Made by a program: the position numbers and the translations under genes
NCBI RefSeq assembly: GCF_045635475.1
Contig: NZ_JBJGXI010000003.1
Coordinates: 62,001-126,000, forward strand
Direction of reading: 5' to 3'
Source of the DNA: JBJGXI01 sp045635475
Lineage (GTDB): Bacteria; Bacillota; Bacilli; Bacillales; Amphibacillaceae
DNA: 64,000 nucleotides
Shown here: one piece after another, positions 8,336 through 18,018 of the stretch
Layout: the number at the start of each line of letters is the position of its first letter
Position numbering within the stretch: the stretch's first letter is position 1
Notes under the pieces: generated by a model
What the model was told of the DNA's origin: nothing
What the model saw: only the letters and a program-made list of their open reading frames with translations
Databases searched by the model: none

Positions 8336-10068
8336 ATAATAAGATTAGATTTAAAACGATCAGCTAATAAAATTAATTCTCGCGCATGTTCCATCGAAGT
8401 GAACGTTATTTCAGTACCTGTCATCATTCGGCTAATCTCTTCCACACGCTCTTCTTTAGGCAATCCTTTAACTGATGTTGTTGTTCTGTCATTGGTTGTA
8501 TGCTTCTCAATTTGAAGGTGGGTATCAGCCATGGACGCTACTTGAGGTAAATGGGTGATACATAATACCTGTGATCCATTTGAGATGCCATAAATTTTCT
8601 CTGCAATTGATTGCGCGACTCTTCCACTAACACCAGTATCTACTTCATCAAAAATGACGCTTGTTACACCTTGATGGCTAGCAAATACTTTTTTCAAAGC
8701 CAACATAATCCTAGACAATTCTCCTCCAGATGCTACTTTATGGATTTCCTTTAGAGGCTCACCTGGATTCGTTGAAATCATAAATTTCAAGGTATCAAAT
8801 CCGTTCGTTTGCAGTTGTATTGGCACACCATTTATTTCTGGATCCCCATCTTTGCCTTTTTTCATTGAAAAATCTACATCAAACGATGCTTTTTCTAGGT
8901 AAAGGTCCTTCAATTCCAATTGAATAGCATGTTTTAATGACTTAGCTGCTTCTTTACGGAGGTCATGGATGTGTTTTGCTTCGACAAGCGCATCTTCCCC
9001 TATTTCAGCTAATTCTTCTTGCATATTTAACAAGTGGGAATCTTTATTTTTAATCTCGTCTATTTCCTCTTCAATTTTTGAAGCGTACTCGAGCATATCA
9101 TTAACCGTTTGTCCATATTTTTTCTTTAATCGATTAATTTCATTCAACCTAGACTCAATTGTATTTAAATGATCTGGGTCAAATTCCAGTGAATCTAAAT
9201 GGTTGCGCAAATAAAAAGTTAATTCTTCCACCATATAATAATGGTTGGTAATTTCTTCTTTCTTACCTGCTATTTCTTGATCATGTTCACCTGCATCTTC
9301 TAAACCTTGCATTGCTAATGATAACCAATCAAGTCCCTTTTGTTCACCATAAAGTGCATCATAGGCTTGGTTTACACCTTGATAAATTTTTTCGAAATTC
9401 AGAAGTTTTCTACGTTTTTCTGTTAATTGCTCGTCCTCATCTGGTTGCAGGTTGGCTTCTTCAATTTCTTTTAACTGAAACTCTAATAAATCAAGACGTT
9501 GTGCCATCTCTTGCTCATTCTCACTAAGTTTTTGATAGCGCTTTTTCAAATTTTTCATCTTTGTATATATTTCTGTATAATCAGTCATGACGCTATTCAA
9601 TTCATTTTGTTTATATAAATCTAAAAGCTCGATATGTCGATCTACATCCATTAAGGATTGGGTTTCATTTTGGCTATGTATATCAATAAGGGTTTTGCCA
9701 AATTCTTTCAATATTGCTAACGTTACTAGCTTACCGTTTATCCGACATATGCTTTTCCCATTAGAGGTAATGATTCGGTTTAAAATAATCATTCCATCTG
9801 TACCAATTTCAATTCCATAATCACTGGCTGTTCTGTATATTGGATGCTTTATATTAGGAATAATAAATAAGCCTTCGATGTCAGCTTTATCTGAACCATG
9901 TCGCACGAACTCTACTGATCCTCGTCCACCAGCAAGCAGCTGAACAGCATCAATGATAATCGATTTCCCCGCACCCGTTTCACCAGTTAACACCGTTAGC
10001 CCGTCAGAAAAGGTAATCGTAATACTATCGATAATCGCAAAGTCTTTAATGGATAATTCCGTTAACAT
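8329..10068 (-). CDS. recN: DNA repair protein RecN
   Basis: 579-residue SMC-like ATPase acting early in double-strand-break repair. The Walker A motif GETGAGKS is at residues 29-36, followed by a long coiled-coil middle (about 150-370). The C-terminal ABC half carries the signature LSRIMLALKKV and a Walker B segment VIFDEVDTGVSG. Length and order are typical. It lies directly downstream of argR, as in other Bacilli. SOS control is known in the family, but no LexA site was identified here. Confidence 0.97.
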   Translation of the reverse strand: MLTELSIKDFAIIDSITITFSDGLTVLTGETGAGKSIIIDAVQLLAGGRGSVEFVRHGSDKADIEGLFIIPNIKHPIYRTASDYGIEIGTDGMIILNRIITSNGKSICRINGKLVTLAILKEFGKTLIDIHSQNETQSLMDVDRHIELLDLYKQNELNSVMTDYTEIYTKMKNLKKRYQKLSENEQEMAQRLDLLEFQLKEIEEANLQPDEDEQLTEKRRKLLNFEKIYQGVNQAYDALYGEQKGLDWLSLAMQGLEDAGEHDQEIAGKKEEITNHYYMVEELTFYLRNHLDSLEFDPDHLNTIESRLNEINRLKKKYGQTVNDMLEYASKIEEEIDEIKNKDSHLLNMQEELAEIGEDALVEAKHIHDLRKEAAKSLKHAIQLELKDLYLEKASFDVDFSMKKGKDGDPEINGVPIQLQTNGFDTLKFMISTNPGEPLKEIHKVASGGELSRIMLALKKVFASHQGVTSVIFDEVDTGVSGRVAQSIAEKIYGISNGSQVLCITHLPQVASMADTHLQIEKHTTNDRTTTSVKGLPKEERVEEISRMMTGTEITFTSMEHARELILLADRFKSNLIMK

Positions 10069-10111
10069 GAAGATGACACCCCATTTTTTATAGTAAAAAA
10101 TTGTATCAATA

Positions 10112-10561
10112 TTATAACATTTCTAACAATTGTTCTTTTATAAGTTCCGTATCTTTCTCTGTACGACAAATAATTAAAATCGTATCATCACCACAAATTG
10201 TGCCTAATATTTCATTCCAATCTAAATGATCAATTAAAGCACCTACGGCATTTGCATTACCTGGTAGTGTTTTAACGACAATAAAATACCCTGCCGTATC
10301 CACTTTTACAAATGCATCAATCATTAGACGATTTAATTTTTCAAGTGGATTAAACCGCTGATCTGCAGGCAAACTGTATTTATAATTGCCATCTATTGCC
10401 GGCACCTTTACAAGATGCAATTCTTTGATATCGCGCGACACCGTAGCTTGAGTGACATTGTAACCGAGATTACGTAGTAGCTCAACAAGTTCATCTTGTG
10501 TTTCGATATCATGCTCGGTAATTAATTCCCTGATTTTAATGTGACGCTGACTTTTGCTCAC
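10112..10561 (-). CDS. argR: Arginine repressor ArgR/AhrC
   Basis: 149 residues, the same length as B. subtilis AhrC. The start is taken as GTG at 10561, seven codons inside the longest frame, because GGAGGG sits 6 nt upstream and the protein then begins VSKSQRHIKIREL. The N-terminal winged helix (about residues 1-70, VTQATVSRDIKELHLVKVP) binds ARG boxes. The C-terminal domain (80-149) carries GTICGDDTILIICR, which binds arginine and forms hexamers. It represses arginine synthesis and activates catabolism. Confidence 0.96.
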   Translation of the reverse strand: MSKSQRHIKIRELITEHDIETQDELVELLRNLGYNVTQATVSRDIKELHLVKVPAIDGNYKYSLPADQRFNPLEKLNRLMIDAFVKVDTAGYFIVVKTLPGNANAVGALIDHLDWNEILGTICGDDTILIICRTEKDTELIKEQLLEML

Positions 10562-10621
10562 TTTTTTCCCTCCATCTGCCACAATAAGGGCACTACAAAA
10601 AGCCTATCATAATCATGCGAA

Positions 10622-10646
10622 ATGGGCTACAAAATTGTAGCCCAAT
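10622..10646. terminator. Short perfect hairpin between tlyA and argR
   Basis: Palindrome GGGCTACAA AA TTGTAGCCC just past the tlyA stop. No T-run follows on the minus strand, so it is more likely a processing or stabilising hairpin than a strong terminator. Confidence 0.45.
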
Positions 10647-10649
10647 CAA

Positions 10650-11474
10650 CTATGCTTGATTGTGTGTTTCATGTGCTTTATCGACTACACAATCAATTTC
10701 GACATTATTTATAGGATTTCCTTCTTTTTTTGCCTGATTCCAATAAAAGTGCGCTAAAAATTCGATATTTCCATCGCCACCTGTAATTGGAGAAAAGGTT
10801 AGGCCTTTTAATACATACCCAAGATTATTGGCAAAAGTTATAATTTCTGCTAACACTTGTTTGTGCACCTTTGCATCACGGACAATCCCTTTTTTACCAA
10901 CAGATTCACGCCCTGCTTCAAATTGCGGCTTAATCAGTGTTACGACATCTGTACCACTTTGAGTTACTTTCGTAATCACTGGCAAGATTAATTTGAGCGA
11001 GATAAATGAAACATCTACAGATACAAAGTTTGGTAATCCTTCAGTTAGCATGTCTGGTGTTACATAGCGAAAATTAGTACGTTCCATAACGATTACACGC
11101 TCATCGGTGCGTAATTTCCAGTCTAATTGATTGTACCCAACATCAATTGCATAGCTTTTTTGCGCGCCATGTTGCAAGGCACAATCGGTAAAACCTCCTG
11201 TTGAAGAGCCAACGTCCATCATTGTTTTACCTGTTATATCAAGTTGAAAATGCTGTAGCGCTTTTTCTAGCTTCAAACCACCACGACCGACATAAGGAAT
11301 CGCTTTGCCTTTCACATTTAAGACGATATCTTCGCTCACCTTAACGCCAGGCTTATCGAGTCGTGTTCCTTCCGAGAAAACTAAACCAGCCATGATTGTA
11401 CGTTTTGCTTTCTCTCTCGTCTCTATTAAACCTCTGTCGACTAATAATGTATCTAACCTAACTTTTTTACTCAT
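10650..11474 (-). CDS. yqxC: TlyA-family rRNA 2'-O-methyltransferase (YqxC)
   Basis: 274 residues. An N-terminal S4 RNA-binding domain (about 1-65) precedes an FtsJ-like SAM-dependent methyltransferase domain (about 60-245) with MDVGSSTGGFTDCAL as the SAM-binding loop. Mycobacterial TlyA methylates ribosomal RNA; in Bacilli the position in the dxs-recN cluster is conserved and the target is inferred. The stop of dxs is only 7 nt upstream of its start, so it is co-transcribed. Confidence 0.93.
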   Translation of the reverse strand: MSKKVRLDTLLVDRGLIETREKAKRTIMAGLVFSEGTRLDKPGVKVSEDIVLNVKGKAIPYVGRGGLKLEKALQHFQLDITGKTMMDVGSSTGGFTDCALQHGAQKSYAIDVGYNQLDWKLRTDERVIVMERTNFRYVTPDMLTEGLPNFVSVDVSFISLKLILPVITKVTQSGTDVVTLIKPQFEAGRESVGKKGIVRDAKVHKQVLAEIITFANNLGYVLKGLTFSPITGGDGNIEFLAHFYWNQAKKEGNPINNVEIDCVVDKAHETHNQA

Positions 11475-11480
11475 GTTAAC

Positions 11481-13373
11481 TCAAGCCCTCTGTTGTTTAC
11501 TAGGAAGCATTTGCTGCATTTTGTGCACGATTGCTTCTTTCGTAAGTCCAATCTCTTCCCATAGCTGTTCCACTTTTCCATGCTCAATAAAACGGTCAGG
11601 TATACCGATTCGTTTGATGTCTTGTTCTCTATAATCATGTTCCTCTGCAAACTCTAATACAGCACTTCCGAAGCCTCCTTGTAACACTGCTTCTTCAACT
11701 GTTAAGATCGGCATGTTTGCTGCCATTAATGCATGCAACATATTTTCGTCTAATGGCTTAATAAAACGAGCATTGATGACTCTTACGGATAGCCCCATGT
11801 TCCCCAGGTCTTCACTAGCTTTCATTGCTAGGTCAATTGTTGTACCAAATGTTAAAATAGCCGCATCCGTTCCTTCTCTTAACACTTCCCACGTTCCAAT
11901 TGGAATCGTTGTTAACGTTTCATCCATCTTCACGCCTAAACCGTTACCTCTAGGAAAACGAACCGCAATCGGACCATCATCATATTCAATGGCAGTATGA
12001 ACCATATGCTGACATTCATTTTCATCCTTCGGCATCATCACTACCATATTAGGTAAATGTCTCAAGAAAGCAATGTCAAATACACCTTGGTGTGTTTCTC
12101 CATCAGCACCAACTAATCCTGATCGATCAATCCCAAATGCAACATTAAGATTTTGTCTAGTAACATCGTGTACTAACTGATCATACGCCCGTTGCAGGAA
12201 GGTCGAGTAGATAGCTAAAAACGGTTTCATACCTTGTGTTGCCATCCCCGCTGATAAAGTGACCGCATGTTGCTCGGCAATACCAACATCAAACAATCGT
12301 TCTGGAAATTCTTCTTGAAACTTGTCCAATTTAGAACCAAGAATCATCGCAGGTGTAATTGCTACGATACGTTCATCAGTTCTTGCCTTTTGTTGCAATG
12401 TATCACTAACTACTTGACTCCATGCAGGTGCGGTATTGGCAGATGTTATTTTCTTACCAGATTCAATTTTATATGGCCCAACACCATGCCATTTGTCTTT
12501 CACATCTGACTCTGCAGGTAAGTAACCTTTACCTTTTTGCGTGATTACATGAACGAGTACAGGTCCATTCGTTTTCTTCGCGTATTGTAAATTTTCTTGT
12601 AATGCATGAAAATCGTGCCCATCGACAGGACCAAAATAAGTGAATCCAAACTCCTCAAACAGCATACCTGGTACCATAAAGTACTTCATGCTGTCTTTCA
12701 CACGCTCTGCCGTTTGTGCTAGTTTTCCACCAACTGCAGGGATTTTTTTCATCAACCATTCTAGCTCATCTTTGACACGGTGATATTTTCCAGCACTTCT
12801 CATACGTCCTAGTGCATTATGAAGCGCACCAACATTGTTGGCGATTGACATTTCATTATCGTTTAAAATCACTGTCAGGTTCTTTTTCTCATGTCCAATG
12901 TGATTCAATGCTTCTAGAGCCATACCACCTGTAAGCGCACCATCTCCAATAATAGGAACAATAGCGTGTGTTTCTTTCTTCAAATCGCGTGCAATCGCCA
13001 TACCCATTGCTGCTGACAAACTAGTAGAGCTATGCCCTGTTTCCCAGACATCATGCTCACTTTCACTCATCTTTGGAAAACCACACATCCCTTTATACTG
13101 TCGCAATGTTTCAAAGCGATCGGTACGTCCTGTTAATATTTTATGAATATAGGACTGATGACCTACATCAAAAATAAATTTGTCATTTGGACTATCAAAA
13201 TGTTTGTGTAGTGCCAACGTTAATTCTACAACACCTAGGTTTGCCCCTAGATGTCCTCCAGTTACGGAAAGCTTATTAATTAGAAATTGTCTTATCTCAG
13301 CTGCTAGTACTTCTAGCTCTTCGTTATTCATGTCATTTAAAAACGAAGGATCCTTTATACTGTAAAGGTCCAT
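11481..13373 (-). CDS. dxs: 1-deoxy-D-xylulose-5-phosphate synthase
   Basis: 630 residues, first enzyme of the MEP isoprenoid pathway; it condenses pyruvate and glyceraldehyde-3-phosphate using thiamine diphosphate. IGDGALTGGMALEALNH contains the ThDP/Mg motif, and GIAEQHAVTLSAGMA and DRSGLVGADGETHQG are the transketolase-like pyrimidine-binding and active-site segments. The start is set at ATG 13373 rather than the upstream in-frame codon because GGGGAGGA lies 9 nt before it. It is grouped with ispA, oapA and OLE RNA. Confidence 0.97.
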   Translation of the reverse strand: MDLYSIKDPSFLNDMNNEELEVLAAEIRQFLINKLSVTGGHLGANLGVVELTLALHKHFDSPNDKFIFDVGHQSYIHKILTGRTDRFETLRQYKGMCGFPKMSESEHDVWETGHSSTSLSAAMGMAIARDLKKETHAIVPIIGDGALTGGMALEALNHIGHEKKNLTVILNDNEMSIANNVGALHNALGRMRSAGKYHRVKDELEWLMKKIPAVGGKLAQTAERVKDSMKYFMVPGMLFEEFGFTYFGPVDGHDFHALQENLQYAKKTNGPVLVHVITQKGKGYLPAESDVKDKWHGVGPYKIESGKKITSANTAPAWSQVVSDTLQQKARTDERIVAITPAMILGSKLDKFQEEFPERLFDVGIAEQHAVTLSAGMATQGMKPFLAIYSTFLQRAYDQLVHDVTRQNLNVAFGIDRSGLVGADGETHQGVFDIAFLRHLPNMVVMMPKDENECQHMVHTAIEYDDGPIAVRFPRGNGLGVKMDETLTTIPIGTWEVLREGTDAAILTFGTTIDLAMKASEDLGNMGLSVRVINARFIKPLDENMLHALMAANMPILTVEEAVLQGGFGSAVLEFAEEHDYREQDIKRIGIPDRFIEHGKVEQLWEEIGLTKEAIVHKMQQMLPSKQQRA

Positions 13374-13407
13374 TGCGGGATTCCTCCCCTTCTTCAAATT
13401 TCTTAGA

Positions 13408-13989
13408 TTATTTCTTATCTTGCGGTAATACCTTTATTTTAAATTTATCCTCAATAAAAGCAATGATTTTACCTGCAAAAAATATTATTGAGGTGGATGA
13501 ATGAATCGCAAAATACTTACCGATTGCCTTACCACCAACGGTTAAGGCGGCCACTAAGCTTGTTAAAATAACAGAAATAATGATTTGAAAGCTAGTCCCC
13601 TCTGGATATCCAAAGCCCGTTGCAATTTGTAATACAACGATAGCGGATGCTGTTCCACTTACTATTCCCGAAATATCACCAATTACGTCATTACAAAAGC
13701 TTGCAAACCGGTCTGCATTACGAACGATGAGAATTGCATGTTTGGAACCGCTTACCTTTTCTGCTGCCATTGCATGAAAGGGAACTTCGTCCGCAGCAGT
13801 TGCGGCAATACCAAGCATGTCAAAAAACACACCCATTAATACGATTACTAACACAATTATTAGACCGAATACCCATGCTACTTCTCCTAATACGGAGGAT
13901 GATATAACTGAAAAAATAGCCGCTAACACAAACGTGATAACGGCGATACTTATACTAAATTTAATTGATTTTTGTAAGTGTGATTTCAT
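13408..13989 (-). CDS. oapA: OapA, OLE RNA-associated membrane protein
   Basis: 193 residues with hydrophobic segments at about 11-33, 36-57, 105-128 and 132-155, and a short basic tail. The DUF-type sequence, the position between dxs and ispA, and the roughly 650-nt structured non-coding region immediately upstream all match OapA, the integral membrane protein that binds OLE RNA in Bacillus halodurans. There the OLE-OapA complex collects at the membrane and affects growth under cold, ethanol and Mg2+ stress. ATG after AGAGG. Partners OapB and OapC are not in the window. Confidence 0.9.
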   Translation of the reverse strand: MKSHLQKSIKFSISIAVITFVLAAIFSVISSSVLGEVAWVFGLIIVLVIVLMGVFFDMLGIAATAADEVPFHAMAAEKVSGSKHAILIVRNADRFASFCNDVIGDISGIVSGTASAIVVLQIATGFGYPEGTSFQIIISVILTSLVAALTVGGKAIGKYFAIHSSTSIIFFAGKIIAFIEDKFKIKVLPQDKK

Positions 13990-14029
13990 GAGTAACCTCT
14001 TAATAAAAAATTATGTAAAGGAATGGTCA

Positions 14030-14625
14030 TTCAAAAGGTAAAAACTGCGGCTTAGGTCCAGTAGGTTTTCCCAGACAGGTACCGAATGTTGCCATCCTGG
14101 CGGTTCCCCTTTAAACCCATCTTAGCGTTGTCACCAACAGCTAGACTGGATTACCACTTAGTCCACACTATAATCCCTTTTAAATGTCCGACAGAACAGT
14201 CTAGGAGATTTCCTCCACAGCCTTTGACCGCTCCCTAGCCTCTTTTGCAGTACGGATTTCATATGGATGAAAGTAACGGAGACGGTGGCCACCCATCTCG
14301 TTACCTATGACCATAATCCCCTACGTACCACTCAAGGCAGGCTACGCTACGAACAAGGATTCCCCATCCCAATTACGTAGGTTCATACCCCATTCCATAG
14401 TAATTCCTTGGCTAAGCAATTACCACAGAGATGGGCCTCCGCGGAAGCAGGGTCCTCGCCCACATGCCTTTGTGGATCGCCCTACAACCTTAACTCCCAG
14501 CACCGACCCAAGGCTGGGCGCCTCAAGCCGGCACAAGGAACTTCATCGATGTGCCCTTTGGCGGATTTTTAGGCCCGCCTTCAGGAACGGAGGACTGACT
14601 AGAATACTGCACCATCCCTTAAGTA
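14030..14625 (-). ncRNA. ole: OLE RNA (ornate large extremophilic RNA)
   Basis: About 600 nt without a credible gene between ispA and oapA, clearly richer in G+C than the flanks and dense in short inverted repeats, which is the size and place of OLE RNA. A sigma-A promoter lies at its 5' end. The strand is set by oapA and the promoter. Ends are approximate: the 5' end is placed about 7 nt after the -10 box, the 3' end where base composition falls before oapA. A 118-codon frame on the opposite strand is a by-product of the GC-rich RNA gene. Confidence 0.88.
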
Positions 14626-14630
14626 ATATT

Positions 14631-14659
14631 AATATAACACAAAGTGAAAATAATCTCAA
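14631..14659 (-). promoter_or_regulatory. Promoter of the OLE RNA
   Basis: TTGAGA (14654-14659), 17-nt spacer, TATATT (14631-14636) on the minus strand, placed right after the ispA stop. It would let OLE RNA be made independently of the xse-ispA transcript. Confidence 0.75.
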
Positions 14660-14675
14660 TTGAATTTGTTGGCAA

Positions 14676-15560
14676 TTAATGATCACGATTACTGAGATAA
14701 TCGGTTAAAGACTCTAGTACTGTCTGATTAACGCCTGCTTGCTTTAATGCTTGTTTTGCTTTGTTTACATATTCCTGCTTCTTGTTTATTGCACCGTTCA
14801 GCCCTAATAATCTAGGATATGTACTTTTGTTGTTCGTTTCATCACTTCCAATTGGCTTACCAATTAATTCCGGATCGCCTGTTACATCCAAGATATCATC
14901 CTGAACCTGGAAGATTAAACCCAAGTAATAGCTAAATTTTTCTATAGCTTGCAGCTGTTCACTAGAAGCGCCAGCTATATAGGCTCCACTAATAATTGCA
15001 AAAGTAAGAAGCTGGCCTGTTTTTAATGTATGTATTTGCTCGAGCGCACTTAGATCAACCTCCTGATCTTCTGCAATCATGTCGAGCATTTGCCCGCCGA
15101 CCATGCCTTTGGGTCCACTCGCTTGTGCTAACCTTGTGATCAGGTATATCTTTTGCTCTTCTGTTAAACTTTCAGCTTTTGTTATCACTTCAAAACTATA
15201 TGTAAGTAGTGCGTCTCCAGCTAGGATGGCTGTTGCTTCATCGAATTGACGATGATTTGTAGGTTTTCCACGTCTAAGATGGTCATCATCCATCGCCGGC
15301 AGGTCATCATGTATTAATGAATATGTATGAATCATTTCTAATGCAACTGCAACTGGTACTACAGAAGTATAACTACCAACAAACGATTCACAACTTGCCA
15401 TCATAAGAATAGGTCGAAGTCGTTTACCACCAGCTTGAACAGAGTAGAGCATTGATTCTTTTAGCCGACTCGTTATTTGGAGTGTTTCGATTTCATCGGT
15501 CAAAGCTTTATTAATACTACGTTGCCGCTCAGCAATATAATCCGATAACAATTCTGCCAC
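14676..15560 (-). CDS. ispA: Farnesyl diphosphate synthase
   Basis: 294-residue polyprenyl synthase with both aspartate-rich motifs: DDLPAMDDDHLRRG (first) and FQVQDDILDVTGD (second), plus GGKRLRP for substrate binding. It makes C15 farnesyl diphosphate from IPP and DMAPP for undecaprenyl and quinone synthesis. GTG start overlapping the xseB stop region (TAGGTG), with AGGAGG upstream. It lies in the conserved nusB-folD-xseA-xseB-ispA-dxs cluster, here broken by OLE RNA and oapA. Confidence 0.95.
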   Translation of the reverse strand: MAELLSDYIAERQRSINKALTDEIETLQITSRLKESMLYSVQAGGKRLRPILMMASCESFVGSYTSVVPVAVALEMIHTYSLIHDDLPAMDDDHLRRGKPTNHRQFDEATAILAGDALLTYSFEVITKAESLTEEQKIYLITRLAQASGPKGMVGGQMLDMIAEDQEVDLSALEQIHTLKTGQLLTFAIISGAYIAGASSEQLQAIEKFSYYLGLIFQVQDDILDVTGDPELIGKPIGSDETNNKSTYPRLLGLNGAINKKQEYVNKAKQALKQAGVNQTVLESLTDYLSNRDH

Positions 15561-15791
15561 CTATTGTTCCTCCTGCACAGTGAATGGAGATGTGTCACCT
15601 TGTTCATTGACAATTTGCTCCATTTGTTTTTCCACGTGTGATAACTTCTCACTACAATGCTTTGATAACTCCATCCCTTTTTGGTAATAGGTAATTGCCT
15701 TTTCCAATGGGACATCGCCTTCTTCTAACTTCTCAACAATTTCTTCTAATTTTGTCATTGCTTCTTCAAAAGACAATTTTTTTTCAGCCAT
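15561..15791 (-). CDS. xseB: Exodeoxyribonuclease VII small subunit
   Basis: 76 residues, all-helical, with the family signature LSFEEAMTKLEEIVEKLE followed by LEKAITYYQKGMEL. It partners XseA in a nuclease that degrades single-stranded DNA to short oligonucleotides. It starts 2 nt after the xseA stop and abuts the ispA start, which suggests coupled translation. Confidence 0.96.
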   Translation of the reverse strand: MAEKKLSFEEAMTKLEEIVEKLEEGDVPLEKAITYYQKGMELSKHCSEKLSHVEKQMEQIVNEQGDTSPFTVQEEQ

Positions 15792-15792
15792 T

Positions 15793-17136
15793 TTATTTGT
15801 CCTCCTCTATTCCCCTAACTTTACAATCGAGCAAACCATCAACAATTTTAACAGAAATTTGATCTCCAGCCTGCACTTGCTTCGTTGATTGAATTACTGC
15901 ACCTGTATCCGTATAAGATACAGAATAGCCACGTTTCATTGTATTTAATGGATTTAGCAAGTTCAATTTATCGATGTTGCTATCAAATTGCTTTTGTTTT
16001 TCCCGAATAATCCTTGCAAAGGCTTGATGATTTCTTGTGTTCCATTGTCGCAATTGCTCCTTTAACCGGACCATCTGTTTATCAGGACGTTGCTGCACTA
16101 GTCTTTTTTGCAAATAATTAAGCTGTTCATTTTTTTGTTGTAACGATGATTTTGATGCTCTGTTAAGCTTATCAATTATTTTATCTAGTTCCTGTTCTTT
16201 TTGCCTCAGAAGTTGTTCCGGATAACGGAACGCATAAGATTTTTGTAAATTTATAAGCTTCTCTCGCGAAGTATAAACTTGTGTATGAGCAACTCGTTGC
16301 AGAGATCTCGTTAAGCTATGAATACGTTCGATTAGTTCTTCTTTTGATGGTACTGCTAATTCGGCTGCACCTGTTGGTGTTGCTGCACGTAAGTCAGCGA
16401 CAAGGTCACTAATTGTAAAATCAGTTTCATGTCCAACAGCTGAAATAATCGGAATCGTGGAGGAAGAAATTGCTCTTGCTACAATTTCTTCATTGAAGCC
16501 CCATAGCTCCTCAATCGATCCACCTCCACGACCAACGATTAAAACATCATTTCTGCCTAAGCGATTTGCTAACTCAATCGCTTTAACGACTGATGGTGCA
16601 GCATGTTCTCCTTGTACTGAAACTGGATAAATACTAACTTGCACGATAGGATATCTTCTGCGAATCGTTGTAATAATATCGCGCACTGCTGCCCCCGTTG
16701 GTGATGTGATTACACCGATATGTTTTGGATATTTCGGGATAGGTAGTTTTTTATCCTGGTCAAACAAACCTTCTTGGCTTAACTTAGCTTTTAGTTGCTC
16801 ATATGCAACGTATAGTGCACCGATCCCATCCGGTTCCATTTGCTTTATATAAAGCTGGTATTGACCTTGAGGCTCGTAAACACTTATTTCCCCTCTAATC
16901 AAAACATGCATTCCATTTTCGGGTTTGAATTTTAACGTGCGGTTATTCCCTGCAAACATAACTGCTTGCACACGAGAAGCTTCGTCCTTGATCGTCAAAT
17001 ACATATGTCCCCTGCTATGGAAATTAAAGTTGGAGATTTCTCCTTTTAACCAAACCTCTTGCAAGTGCTTGTCCATTTCAAACTTTCGCTTAATATATTT
17101 TGTAAGCGCACTAACTGTTAAATAATTGTGATTCAT
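15793..17136 (-). CDS. xseA: Exodeoxyribonuclease VII large subunit
   Basis: 447 residues. An N-terminal OB fold (about 1-100) is followed by the catalytic domain with GVITSPTGAAVRDIITTIRR and VLIVGRGGGSIEELWGFNEE, then GHETDFTISDLVADLRAATP. A long coiled coil (about 270-400) binds XseB, and NTMKRGYSV lies near the C-terminus. All family elements are present at normal length. Confidence 0.97.
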   Translation of the reverse strand: MNHNYLTVSALTKYIKRKFEMDKHLQEVWLKGEISNFNFHSRGHMYLTIKDEASRVQAVMFAGNNRTLKFKPENGMHVLIRGEISVYEPQGQYQLYIKQMEPDGIGALYVAYEQLKAKLSQEGLFDQDKKLPIPKYPKHIGVITSPTGAAVRDIITTIRRRYPIVQVSIYPVSVQGEHAAPSVVKAIELANRLGRNDVLIVGRGGGSIEELWGFNEEIVARAISSSTIPIISAVGHETDFTISDLVADLRAATPTGAAELAVPSKEELIERIHSLTRSLQRVAHTQVYTSREKLINLQKSYAFRYPEQLLRQKEQELDKIIDKLNRASKSSLQQKNEQLNYLQKRLVQQRPDKQMVRLKEQLRQWNTRNHQAFARIIREKQKQFDSNIDKLNLLNPLNTMKRGYSVSYTDTGAVIQSTKQVQAGDQISVKIVDGLLDCKVRGIEEDK

Positions 17137-17152
17137 TGTAATAACCCCATTA

Positions 17153-18007
17153 TTAAAGGTTGTTAAATTGTTTCGCAGATTTAATCGTGTTATGTAATAG
17201 CATCGTAATTGTCATTGGTCCTACACCACGCGGTACTGGTGTTATGTAGGAAGCTTTTTCAAGGGCAGATTCAAAATCGACATCTCCAGTTAATTTGCCA
17301 TTGTCTAGACGGTTAACACCAACATCGACAACAACTGCCCCTTCCTTCATATCGTCACCCGTAATGAAGTGTGCTCGTCCAACAGCAACAATCAAAATAT
17401 CAGCTGCTTGTGTAAATTGCTTTATATTTTTCGTTTTAGAATGACAATACGTTACCGTAGCATTTTCATTAAGCAAAAGCTGTCCTACTGGTTTACCAAC
17501 AATATTACTACGTCCTACGATAACTACATGCTTTCCCTCAATAGTAATGTTTTTCGATCGCAGCATCGTTACAATCCCATAAGGCGTACAAGGATAAAAA
17601 GTATCTTTTCCCGTCATCATTCTGCCTATATTTACTGGATGAAAGCCATCTACGTCCTTTTTAGGATCAATTGCTTCAATTACAGCTTGCTCATTAATAT
17701 GATTTGGTAATGGCAGTTGCACGAGAATTCCATGTATTTTTCCATCTTCATTTAAATCAGTTATTAATTCTAATAGTTCTTGCTCTGTCGTTGTATCTGG
17801 TAGCTTGATTAAATTTGAGTCGACTCCAACCTCTTCTGATGCCTTTTGCTTTCCCTTCACATATGATTCAGAAGCAGGATCATGACCAATTAAAACAACA
17901 GTTAAACTCGGTGTGATTCCTTTTTTGCTCAATTCAAATACTTCTTTTTTCATATTTTCACGCAGATCAGCAGCTAACTCTTTCCCGTAAATTACTTCTG
18001 CAGACAT
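17153..18007 (-). CDS. folD: Methylenetetrahydrofolate dehydrogenase/cyclohydrolase FolD
   Basis: 284 residues. This bifunctional enzyme interconverts 5,10-methylene-, methenyl- and 10-formyl-THF. YVKGKQKASEEVG contains the catalytic lysine region, GRSNIVGKPVGQLLL binds NADP, and PVPRGVGPMTITMLLHNT is the C-terminal signature. Conserved place between nusB and xseA. Confidence 0.97.
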   Translation of the reverse strand: MSAEVIYGKELAADLRENMKKEVFELSKKGITPSLTVVLIGHDPASESYVKGKQKASEEVGVDSNLIKLPDTTTEQELLELITDLNEDGKIHGILVQLPLPNHINEQAVIEAIDPKKDVDGFHPVNIGRMMTGKDTFYPCTPYGIVTMLRSKNITIEGKHVVIVGRSNIVGKPVGQLLLNENATVTYCHSKTKNIKQFTQAADILIVAVGRAHFITGDDMKEGAVVVDVGVNRLDNGKLTGDVDFESALEKASYITPVPRGVGPMTITMLLHNTIKSAKQFNNL

Positions 18008-18018
18008 ATTATTTCCCC

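Noticed and set aside
14307..14663. 118-codon plus-strand open frame between oapA and ispA
   Set aside because: It is antisense to the OLE RNA, has no ribosome site, and its composition reflects the GC-rich RNA gene; also out of step with the operon direction.
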